From DASQDN01 sp963825845 (lineage in GTDB: Bacteria; Acidobacteriota; Terriglobia; Bryobacterales; Bryobacteraceae), in contig CAWGVL010000048.1 in the NCBI GenBank assembly GCA_963825845.1, positions 62,001 to 126,000 of the forward strand: a DNA stretch of 64,000 nucleotides. The letters run 5' to 3'. Both the position numbers and the translations under genes were made by a program. The notes under the pieces were generated by a model. It was not told where the DNA came from, made no database searches, and worked only from the letters and a program-made list of their open reading frames with translations. This document shows positions 56,944 to 64,000 of this stretch, one piece after another (position 1 is the first letter of the stretch; each line of letters starts with the position of its first letter).

Positions 56944-58915
56944 CTAGAGCAGGCGCTTGATTCTCTCACGGAATCTTGTATAAACCCAGGAGGCTCCGAG
57001 CAGGAGCAAGCCAAGGCCAATGAAGGACAGGATTCGACTAAAGGTGTCGAGCTGCCGCAGGTCGTAGATGAACGCTTTCCCAATCGAGAGCAGGAACAGC
57101 GCCAGTCCTGAGAGGCGCAGCACGCGCTCGGATGTGAACATTCCTGCGATCAGGAGTGCTGCTCCCTCGATTCCCAGGGCTACCGTGAGCGGGCGGCCTT
57201 CGGCTTCGCGGAACAGCAAAAGAGTGAGAAGCGCGCTTCCAAGCACGGAATACCAAACGCGACTGTATTTTTCTTGCGAAATGAACTCACCCGCGTAGAA
57301 TGCCGCCACGGTCAAGATGACGGGGAGAGTCGCTTCCGATCCGTATGTGTTCGCGATTGCGCCCGCGATGAAGGTGGCGCCGGCTGCCGATTAGCGGCTG
57401 GATCGGAATGCGGGCGGCGATGGCGATCAGAACCATAGCCGCCCATGCGAAGGGAAACCATTCCCGCGGGAGTTCGGCTTCAGCGACCATCGCCAGAACG
57501 ACGCCGGCTCCAGCCGTATAGGCCCAACCGCTTCCAAACAGCATCCGGTTCGCGATGAAGATGCCGGAGAGGATGCCGCCGGTCGGTGTCCAAAGCCGAT
57601 CGTTCGGTCCGGAGAGCGCGTCATCGAGCGTCAACCGGGTGAATGCGAGCGCTAAGACTCCTCCGCCAAGTGTCCGCACAAAGGTGTTTCGAATGGAGTG
57701 ACCGGCCAAGGCGATCATTTCTCCTTCGACCAGCAAGGCTAGCGTCATGCTGACGCCTTCGAATTGTTCGATCAGCGCGCCGGCAAAGAGCGCCGCCGAC
57801 GCCGTAAGGGCGCCTTCGTAGCCTCCGCCGAGAACGCGCGTGCGCGTGTCTGGTTCACCCGTGATGAACCGGGCACGGACGAAGGTGCTGCCAAGGTAAG
57901 CGATCGCGGATGCGAAGAGGAACCAGCCCAGGCGTTGCCAGTCGTATAGCAGCGCGACACCGATGAAGCCGCAGGCATTGAGAAGAAATATCGAGCGAGT
58001 GATGCCGCGGTTGAAGCCACGTCGCCGGACGTCGATCAGATCGAACGCTTCGAACACAAACCACTGAATCCAAATGGCCCATTGCGCAAGCGGCTCCGAT
58101 GCATCGCGCCGGAGTATGAACGTAAGATACGCGAGCACGATGCCTGCGACCGCTAGTGAAAACCAATGTCGCAAGTAGCCCAGCAGCAGCATCGAGGAGG
58201 CTAGAAGAATAGTGGCGTAGATGGAGAATCCCGTAAGTGGACTGATATTCAGGCTGACGAAGCTGAACAGAAATGCCAGAGCGGTTCCCTTCTCCGATCG
58301 GTACGAGATAGCGTGCAGGATCATCCCCACGGAAACCGCGAACAACACGATGCCGGCGATCACGGGGTTGGCGATCACACGAGCAGGCTCAAGAGCATGG
58401 GCAGCGTAAACAGTGAAGTAGATGGCAGCCCATCCTCCCGCCACCAGGCTGGTAGAGAAGTTTCCGTACCGCTCGCTAGATCGGAGGGCGACGCCGCCGA
58501 GGAGCATGGAGGCGCCTACACCCAATCCGATGGCGACCTTGCCGCCGGGTCCGAGTTGGGTCAGCGAGTAGCCGAGGAACAGTGCTATGCCAATGACCAG
58601 CACGAGTGCGCCGATCCGGTTGAGCCAACTGGCGCCCACGATCGTCTCCCAATCTTCTTTCGGGCGGGGCGGCGCGAGTTCCGGCTCCGGTTCCGGTTCA
58701 GGTTCAGGAATGGCCGTGGCCTCTCGTAGGAGCTCGGGCGACGGCACGATGGAAGTTAGTGTCTGACCCCCTTCCAATTCGAAAACACGCCGGGTCAAAG
58801 CCGCCAGTCGCGACTCCTGTTTGTCGATCCTGTTCTTCAGCCGGAGATAGCTCCAAAGCAGGGCTCCGAGCGCGATGGCTAGAAAGAACGTTACGATGCT
58901 ATATAGGACATCCAT
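56944..58915 (-). pseudogene. DUF2339 polytopic membrane protein, one frameshift
   Basis: The protein starts MDVLYSIVTFFLAIALGALLWSYLRLKNRIDKQE, passes a coiled segment and a PEPEPEPE linker, and enters the DUF2339 core WETIVGASWLNRIGALVLVIGIALFLGY. More than fifteen hydrophobic helices follow. A break near 57388 separates the last part (SALLTLLLFREAEGRPLTVALGIEGAALLIAGMFTSERVLRLSGLALFLLSIGKAFIYDLRQLD...), which is the usual family C-terminus. The function of DUF2339 is unknown. The conserved C-terminus beyond the break favours a sequence indel. Confidence 0.8.
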
Positions 58916-59075
58916 CCGTTGGTTTCAGTTCTACAGGTTGGCCGTAACGTGCGGCGCGGGTGTTCGTCCATAATGGAGAGATTCGTCTGCCCAGGGTGGC
59001 AGAGACAGGAGTTCACCTACGGGCAGCCTCGATAACATTCTGGAACGAGCTCGGCGCCGGTATCTGGCGAATCTA

Positions 59076-60506
59076 TTGCTTCGCCAAGCGGCCATCGCCG
59101 TGTCGGCCGGAGCCGCGGGTTTCATCCTTCTTCTCTTGGTCGGGACTCAAATCCTGGACTGGCAGTGGCCGGTTCTCCTTTTCGCGGCGGTGTTCGCGCT
59201 TGGATTCTATCGTGTCACGCGACGCATTCTGCCATCGTACAGCGTCGCCCAAAAGCTCGACCGCTCACTCGGATTGCAGGATCGCTTGTCAACGGTGTTT
59301 TATTTCCGCCGGATAGCGCCGACGGCTCCCCAGCCCGTGGATGTGGTTGAACGCGAGGCAATTGAGCGAGTTCACGCAGGGGATGTCGACCGGGCGATGC
59401 CTCTGATTTTCCCCCGGTCGGGCTACACTGCGGCGGCGCTTGCTCTGGCGGCCGTGGGTTTGTTCGGCGTTCGATATCTGATGACGAAAACGCTCGATCT
59501 GCAGAAGCCGTTGGCCCGGATCAGTTTCGATACGTTCCGTACACCGCCGAAGGTGGAGGCGAGTTCGAAGAAGAGCGTCATCCAGGAGCATCTCGAAAAG
59601 CAGCTTCAGCAACTCGGGCTTTCGACGCAGGATCTTCAAGAGGCTGAGAAGACGCCGACAGCGCCAACACCTATGAACGTGGAGGCGGTCGCGGATGAGC
59701 CTGGGGCAGATCAACAGCAGGGAACTCCCGGCAAGGGACCGAATCCAGGCTCGGAAGGCGCCGAGGACAGCCAGTCGCAACAGGATACGACGGGAAAGCC
59801 GACCGGCGAAACCAAAGACGAGGCTGGAAGTGAGACTTCTGCATCCGAGAAGGGGAAGCCGAATCCGAGCGCATCGCCCAAAGCGGCGCCGAAGAATGGG
59901 AACAATACGAATCCCGGAGTGATGGACAAAATGAAGGACGCCCTGGCGAATCTGCTGAATAAGCTAGGCGCGAATCCGCCGCAGAAGAGCGAAGAAAGCG
60001 CGTCGAACCAAGGGCAGCAGCAAGGCGGAAAACAGCAGGCGAGCCAAAAGGGGACTCAGGGCCAGGGCAAATCGCAGGGCGACAGCCAGCAAACACCCGA
60101 CCCGCAAGGCGGGCAGGATGCCGACGCGGGTGACAAGTCGGCAAGTCAGCAGCAGCGCGCCTCACAGCAGGACGGCAACAAAGGCGACGAGAACGCCAAA
60201 AGCGGCATGGGTAAGTCGGACGGAGACAAGACCATCCAAGACGCCGAGCAGCTTGCCGCGATGGGCAAGATCAGTGAAATTTTCGGCAAGCGCGCAGCTG
60301 AGATCAAGGGCGAGATGAGCGTCGAGGTGCCATCGGGGAACCAGCAGTTGAGGACGGGGTACTCGCGCAGCTCAGCTACACACTCGGGCGCGATCACAGA
60401 ATCGAATCGCAATGAAATACCGCTGATGTACCAGACGTACGTACAACGCTACTTCGAAGAAGTTCGCAAGTCCGCGGCGGCAAAGGCCAAGACGGCGACT
60501 CCGTAA
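59076..60506 (+). CDS. Membrane protein with long Q/S/G/K-rich tail
   Basis: The 476-residue product is not assigned. Two to three membrane helices (residues 5-25, 30-45, and 115-132) surround a segment SVAQKLDRSLGLQDRLSTVFYF that recalls DUF4175-like proteins. From about residue 190 to 420 it is low complexity, dominated by Q, G, S, K, N, E and P. The end is ordered again (EIFGKRAAEIKGEMSVEV, PLMYQTYVQRYFEEVRKSAA). The frame stays open upstream to 58974 with a plausible extension (SLDNILERARRRYLANLLLRQ) but has no ATG/GTG, so the TTG at 59076 may not be the true start. An indel upstream is likely. Confidence 0.6.
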   Translation: MLRQAAIAVSAGAAGFILLLLVGTQILDWQWPVLLFAAVFALGFYRVTRRILPSYSVAQKLDRSLGLQDRLSTVFYFRRIAPTAPQPVDVVEREAIERVHAGDVDRAMPLIFPRSGYTAAALALAAVGLFGVRYLMTKTLDLQKPLARISFDTFRTPPKVEASSKKSVIQEHLEKQLQQLGLSTQDLQEAEKTPTAPTPMNVEAVADEPGADQQQGTPGKGPNPGSEGAEDSQSQQDTTGKPTGETKDEAGSETSASEKGKPNPSASPKAAPKNGNNTNPGVMDKMKDALANLLNKLGANPPQKSEESASNQGQQQGGKQQASQKGTQGQGKSQGDSQQTPDPQGGQDADAGDKSASQQQRASQQDGNKGDENAKSGMGKSDGDKTIQDAEQLAAMGKISEIFGKRAAEIKGEMSVEVPSGNQQLRTGYSRSSATHSGAITESNRNEIPLMYQTYVQRYFEEVRKSAAAKAKTATP

Positions 60507-60917
60507 TCAGGCTCTGGCCAGATTCCGATAGACCAAACCGGCGATGAGACCGGCCGCGGTGTAGTAGGCGACGGAAAGCGCCTGCGTTTTCCGTGTGCGG
60601 TTTGTCACGTCGTCTCCATAGCCCATGGGACCGGGCAAGGTGACGGCACCGATTCCACCGCTGATGCCCAGAGCGGCTCCACAAAGAGGCGCGCTCTCCG
60701 CGTCCGAAGCTCCGACAATCGAGTAGTAAAGGGTATTGAGCGTGAGATCGCCTACGAGCGCTTTCGCGCGTAAATTATCCGGCGAGGTGACATCGGAGAG
60801 GGCACGCATCCCGAGCAGGTCGAGTCGCGGAGCTTCATCATCGAATTGCCGGATTGTCTCATTCATCAAGGTTACGGCGCAGGCTCCGGCGAGCCCGCTG
60901 ACTAGCGCTTTCCACAT
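60507..60917 (-). CDS. Small hypothetical membrane protein
   Basis: Starting at the ATG 60917 it gives 136 residues: MWKALVSGLAGACAVTLMNETIRQ with a first membrane helix, a soluble middle (RLDLLGMRALSDVTSPDNLRAKAL), then Gly-rich helices (LCGAALGISGGIGAVTLP, YYTAAGLIAGLVYRNLARA). The family is not recognised. The start is divergent from the TIR-like gene with 43 bases between; an upstream ATG at 60998 would overlap that gene's promoter. It is convergent with the Q-rich protein, which ends where it stops. Confidence 0.55.
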   Translation of the reverse strand: MWKALVSGLAGACAVTLMNETIRQFDDEAPRLDLLGMRALSDVTSPDNLRAKALVGDLTLNTLYYSIVGASDAESAPLCGAALGISGGIGAVTLPGPMGYGDDVTNRTRKTQALSVAYYTAAGLIAGLVYRNLARA

Positions 60918-60960
60918 GCCATGTGGACGCACACAGGGGGCGTGGTTGTACAGTGGGGCC

Positions 60961-61713
60961 ATGGGTACCGTGTGGATCACGTTCGCGACCGAAGACAACG
61001 TCGATGGCGACGTGGACTATCTCGCTCAGGAGATTAGCCGCGGTGGGATGCGAACGCGACAACATCCGTTGTTTGTTGGAGAGGATGACAAAATCGATCG
61101 CTTGATGCCTGCGTTCCTGGGCAGGCCCGATCAGAGCGATGCCTGGATCCTGTACGCGTCGCGAAAAACGCTGGAAGGCGGGCGCCTGGAGCGGATCACT
61201 ACGGCTCTGGCAAATTCTCTCGAAAAGCGGGGAGCATTCCCTGTGATTGGGGTGTTTCGGGAGTTGGAAGCGGGAGTTCAGGCACACGAGTTGCCGCTGA
61301 CAGACCGTCTCGCTGCGGATGATCCTGAGTGGCGAGACAAGCTAGGACGGGCTTTGGGACTTGATTTGACGAAGTCGTCCGATGAAGGGCTGCCTCCCTA
61401 TATCGCGAAGCTCCATCCGGGCTCGGGACAGTTCAAGCATATGTTCGAGTTCCGGCCAAAGATGGGGAGATGGGATTCGTTTCTGTTCGCTATCTTGCCG
61501 GAGGAACGAGCCACGGTGGCTCCCGAGATTCGGCCGTTTGAGTCCGAAGAGGGCTTCAGCGATGATGCCGAGTGGTATTTTCAGATTGCCCGTACTCCTG
61601 CGACGCCTTCGACGAGCTACTTCGTGATGATGCGAGAAATGCCGTCTCGACTGGCCTTCGGCCAGGAAGGAAATGACGAAGTCGTCATTCTGAATATGCG
61701 CCCGAAACAGTAG
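60961..61713 (+). CDS. TIR-like domain protein
   Basis: The 250-residue protein opens as a TIR-fold domain: VWITFATEDNVDGDVDYLAQEISRGGMRTRQ (residues 4-34) is the first strand, BB-loop side and alpha-A helix. SDAWILYASRKTLEGGRLERITTALANSL (59-87) is the central block, in which Glu77 (RLERI) sits where TIR NADases have the catalytic Glu. GAFPVIGVFRELEAG and WRDKLGRALGL complete the domain (about 135). The remaining 115 residues (PPYIAKLHPGSG, WDSFLFAILPEE, ARTPATPSTSYF) form an unassigned domain. In bacteria such proteins are often NAD-cleaving antiviral effectors; no Thoeris or prophage gene is adjacent. The ATG at 60961 is chosen for the fold start. Confidence 0.65.
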   Translation: MGTVWITFATEDNVDGDVDYLAQEISRGGMRTRQHPLFVGEDDKIDRLMPAFLGRPDQSDAWILYASRKTLEGGRLERITTALANSLEKRGAFPVIGVFRELEAGVQAHELPLTDRLAADDPEWRDKLGRALGLDLTKSSDEGLPPYIAKLHPGSGQFKHMFEFRPKMGRWDSFLFAILPEERATVAPEIRPFESEEGFSDDAEWYFQIARTPATPSTSYFVMMREMPSRLAFGQEGNDEVVILNMRPKQ

Positions 61714-61731
61714 CCGCCGTTCCTCGATTTC

Positions 61732-62361
61732 TCAGCCGTTCCGAGCGGCCCGGCGCTGCCGCGCCTGCTGGAGGATGAGTTCACGGCGGCGACGCCGCTT
61801 CACTTTGTCGTCTACTTTACGCCAGAACTTGCGGAAGTACATGAGTGCGGAGAAGAGCGTGATGAATACAACGACCCACATCGATGCAATTGCTACAGGC
61901 CGCAAGCCATCCCAGTGCATGCTGAGCATCAGGAGGCTGATCGCGCATACCTGGGCGACCAGTTTCGCTTTGCCGAAATCGCTCGCCTCAATGATGTAGC
62001 CTTCCGCGGCGGCAATGCTTCGGAGCCCCGATATGGCAAACTCACGAGCGATGACCACGATCGTCATCCAAGCCGGAACGACCCGCACTTGTACCAACGC
62101 AATCAGTGCCGAGGATACGAGCAGTTTGTCGGCAATCGGATCGAGGAGCGTGCCCACGGTCGTGACCTGCCCCCACTTGCGCGCCAGGTATCCATCGAGG
62201 AGATCGGTCGCGGCCGCTGCCAGGAAGAGGCTCAACGCGAGCGTCGCATTCGTGATCTCCATGAAGCCGAGATCGATAGTTACGTGTCCCTGCACCAGAG
62301 CCGCAACGAGCAAGGGTACGAAGAAGATCCGCAGGAGCGTAAGAGCGTTGGGAAGATTCAT
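61732..62361 (-). CDS. pgsA: CDP-diacylglycerol-glycerol-3-phosphate 3-phosphatidyltransferase
   Basis: The 209-residue membrane enzyme makes phosphatidylglycerophosphate, the first step to phosphatidylglycerol and cardiolipin. It carries the CDP-alcohol phosphotransferase signature D-G-x-x-A-R-(8)-G-(3)-D-(3)-D in DLLDGYLARKWGQVTTVGTLLDPIADK (about residues 53-79). Start MNLPNALTLLRIFFVPLLVA is typical. It overlaps hflX by four bases, following it in the minus-strand operon hfq-hflX-pgsA. The basic tail (KVKRRRRRE) is not diagnostic. Confidence 0.92.
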   Translation of the reverse strand: MNLPNALTLLRIFFVPLLVAALVQGHVTIDLGFMEITNATLALSLFLAAAATDLLDGYLARKWGQVTTVGTLLDPIADKLLVSSALIALVQVRVVPAWMTIVVIAREFAISGLRSIAAAEGYIIEASDFGKAKLVAQVCAISLLMLSMHWDGLRPVAIASMWVVVFITLFSALMYFRKFWRKVDDKVKRRRRRELILQQARQRRAARNG

Positions 62362-63689
62362 CGCCCGGGCGCCAGAAAACGGATGAGCCGCCGTTTGACG
62401 GACTCAGGGGTTTCGGCCACGATCTCAGAATACTCTTCCTCGACTCGTTTACTCACCACGTGGGCGTACTCGTGGAGCATGTGCACGGCCGCTCCTTCCG
62501 CGTGGGGAATATGGAATCGCTCGACGGTGACGAGATCCATGGGAAGCATGGCATCGATGCGACGGAGAAGGTCGGGGATGCCCGACCCAGTAAGACCGGA
62601 GACGACAACCGCGCCGGGAGCAGTGGTTCCGGCGCCAAGGCTGCCCACTACGCGCTCACGCACGAGTTCAGGATCACTTTGACCCGGTGGCAGCAGATCG
62701 AGCTTGTTCAATACGAGTATCTGCGGAGTGGATTCGGCTCCAATCTCACGAACAACTTCCATGACGTGGCGCGTATAGTCGGGCGCCTGCTCAGACGATG
62801 CGTCGACGACATGTAGAAGCAGCGCCGCTTCAGTCACCTCTTCGAGAGTGGCCCGGAAGGCTTTTACGAGCGTCGTGGGGAGGCTTCGGATGAAACCTAC
62901 CGTGTCGCTCAGAAGCACGCGTCGATTCGACGGAAGCACGAATTGACGAACGGTTGGGTCGAGGGTCGCAAACATCCGGGAGTCCGCGACGACACCCGCT
63001 CCCGTAAGACGGTTGAAGAGTGTCGACTTGCCGGCGTTGGTGTATCCGACAAGACTGACGGTGGCGAGAGGTACGGACTGACGCTGCCGGCGCTGAATGC
63101 CCCGCCCGGCCCGAACGGAATCCAGATCACCTTCGATCTTGCGGATGCGCTGAGAGATCTTACGGCGATCCATCTCGAGCTGGGTTTCACCGGGACCTCG
63201 TGTGCCGATGCCGCCGCCGAGACGTGACATCTGCAGGCCGCGTCCCGCAAGGCGCGGCAGCAGATAGTTCAATTGCGCGAGTTCAACTTGCAGTTGACCT
63301 TCTCGTGTACGCGCCCGCCTGGCGAAGATGTCCAGGATCAACTGCGTGCGATCCACCACCTTGCAGTCGAGAAGCCGCTCGAGATTCCTTTGCTGAGTTG
63401 GAGTCAGATCGCCGTCAATGATGACAACGTCGATAGAAGCGGCCTTCACATTGGCTGCAAGTTCGTCGACCTTCCCGGAGCCGATGAGCGTTGCCGCGAC
63501 GGGCGTTTCTCGTGACTGCAACACCCGATCTACGACTTGGGCTCCGGCGCTCTCGGCCAGAACTTCCAGTTCGCCTATCGATTCTTCAGCAGAGGTGGTG
63601 AACTCTGGTTTGGGCGCTCCGGGCCTTGACACGCGGCCCTTGAGGTCGAGCCCGACCAGGATCGCGCGTTCGCAGGTTTCAGGGGGCAA
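62358..63689 (-). CDS. hflX: GTPase HflX
   Basis: The 443-residue ribosome-splitting GTPase has the N-terminal HflX domain (TLIGSGKVDELAANVKAASIDVVIIDGDLTPTQQRNLE, then CKVVDRTQLILDIFARRARTREGQLQVELAQLNYLLPRLAG). The G domain follows with Walker A LVGYTNAGKST, DTVGFIRSLP, and NKLD. The TTG at 63689 is forced because a TAG, the hfq stop, lies nine bases upstream in the same frame. HflX rescues stalled or stress-inactivated 70S ribosomes. It sits directly downstream of hfq, as in many bacteria. Confidence 0.93.
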   Translation of the reverse strand: MPPETCERAILVGLDLKGRVSRPGAPKPEFTTSAEESIGELEVLAESAGAQVVDRVLQSRETPVAATLIGSGKVDELAANVKAASIDVVIIDGDLTPTQQRNLERLLDCKVVDRTQLILDIFARRARTREGQLQVELAQLNYLLPRLAGRGLQMSRLGGGIGTRGPGETQLEMDRRKISQRIRKIEGDLDSVRAGRGIQRRQRQSVPLATVSLVGYTNAGKSTLFNRLTGAGVVADSRMFATLDPTVRQFVLPSNRRVLLSDTVGFIRSLPTTLVKAFRATLEEVTEAALLLHVVDASSEQAPDYTRHVMEVVREIGAESTPQILVLNKLDLLPPGQSDPELVRERVVGSLGAGTTAPGAVVVSGLTGSGIPDLLRRIDAMLPMDLVTVERFHIPHAEGAAVHMLHEYAHVVSKRVEEEYSEIVAETPESVKRRLIRFLAPGR

Positions 63690-63698
63690 TCGGCTGAG

Positions 63699-63998
63699 CT
63701 ACTCCTGGCTGGTGTCCGCCGTGGGAGGCGGCATCAGCGGCGGCGGACCCGGCGACCCCGGACCCGGATGAGGCCCCGAAGAGTGAGCACTCTTCGAGAT
63801 AACCACCGTTGAAATCGCGTGCTTGAAAATCAACTGCTCCTGGTTACTTGCCTCCAGAATTACTGAATACTTGTCGAAGCTCTTGATCCGACCCGACAGT
63901 TTGACCCCGCTCATCAGGTAGATGGTCAGGAAAGTTTTGTCTTTCCGTGCGTTATTTAGAAAAGCTTCTTGTATATTTTGTTGTGTTAGCTTTTCCAT
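63699..63998 (-). CDS. hfq: RNA chaperone Hfq
   Basis: The 99-residue Sm-like protein pairs small RNAs with mRNAs. The Sm1 motif is TFLTIYLMSGVKLSGRIKSFDKYSVIL and the Sm2 motif LIFKHAISTVVI, in place of the common Y-K-H-A. The N-terminal NIQEAFLNNARKDKT is typical, and a Pro/Gly/His-rich C-terminus extends after residue 70. The ATG lies two bases from the window end, so the promoter is outside. It is the first gene of hfq-hflX-pgsA. Confidence 0.93.
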   Translation of the reverse strand: MEKLTQQNIQEAFLNNARKDKTFLTIYLMSGVKLSGRIKSFDKYSVILEASNQEQLIFKHAISTVVISKSAHSSGPHPGPGSPGPPPLMPPPTADTSQE

Positions 63999-64000
63999 GC

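Noticed and set aside
56625..56960. Possible acetyltransferase fragment (RGKGLGLALMGLTHS)
   Set aside because: Only one loop-like segment fits, the frame runs through the dispersed repeat, and no other GNAT element is present.
1..64000. CRISPR arrays, rRNA genes and prophage structural genes
   Set aside because: Searched by eye on both strands; no regular direct-repeat array, no rRNA-like conserved blocks and no phage head or tail genes were seen.

Overview
The window looks like a chromosomal stretch of an acidobacterium, probably near the Bryobacterales/Solibacter lineage. This is inferred from gene content, not from a marker gene search. Pointers are three large Oar-type TonB-dependent receptors with an N-terminal carboxypeptidase-like domain, a cytochrome-c/DUF1549/DUF1553 gene coupled to a DUF1501 gene, paired sulfatases, a tannase-family esterase, many secreted enzymes and few long operons. 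G+C is moderately high and genes lie on both strands.

Layout. 0.1-9 kb: a disrupted Oar receptor, a secreted alpha/beta hydrolase, a PD40 propeller protein and a secreted GH42-type glycosidase. 9-12 kb: tRNA-Thr(UGU), a class I amidotransferase-like peptidase C26, and a decayed PQQ-propeller gene. 12-23 kb: DedA protein, B12-type radical SAM enzyme, gamma-glutamyltransferase, an overlapping glycosyltransferase-P450 pair, two sulfatases and an aldo/keto reductase. 23-30 kb: a decayed IS3-family element, a secreted DinB protein, an intact Oar receptor, an amine-oxidase remnant and a TPR protein. 30-38.5 kb: ClC channel, a copper module (copZ-copA-csoR, with a CsoR-type operator inside the promoter), DUF1844 protein, PhnP-like hydrolase, ribF and class II aldolase. 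39-45 kb: a third Oar receptor, then a KaiC-like ATPase coupled to a PAS histidine kinase. 45-56 kb: the DUF1549-DUF1501 pair, a peptidoglycan-binding/lysozyme-like protein, a TRAFs-binding/trypsin fusion, tannase, an AAA ATPase and an MFS transporter. 57-64 kb: DUF2339 membrane protein, a Q/S/G-rich membrane protein, a TIR-like protein, pgsA and the classic hfq-hflX pair.

A strong theme is frameshifting. Genes that should be essential or are otherwise well conserved (ribF, the aldolase, the MFS transporter, DUF2339, the trypsin fusion) are split by single-base indels, several in short homopolymers, while the protein sequence on both sides of each break stays well conserved. This fits uncorrected assembly or read errors better than gene decay. 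The PQQ gene, the IS3 copy and the amine-oxidase fragment instead look truly decayed.

The most interesting candidates are the stand-alone TIR-like protein, the TRAFs-binding/trypsin protein, the KaiC-histidine kinase pair without KaiB, the coupled lysozyme-like gene, and the CsoR operator placed in the 17-bp promoter spacer.
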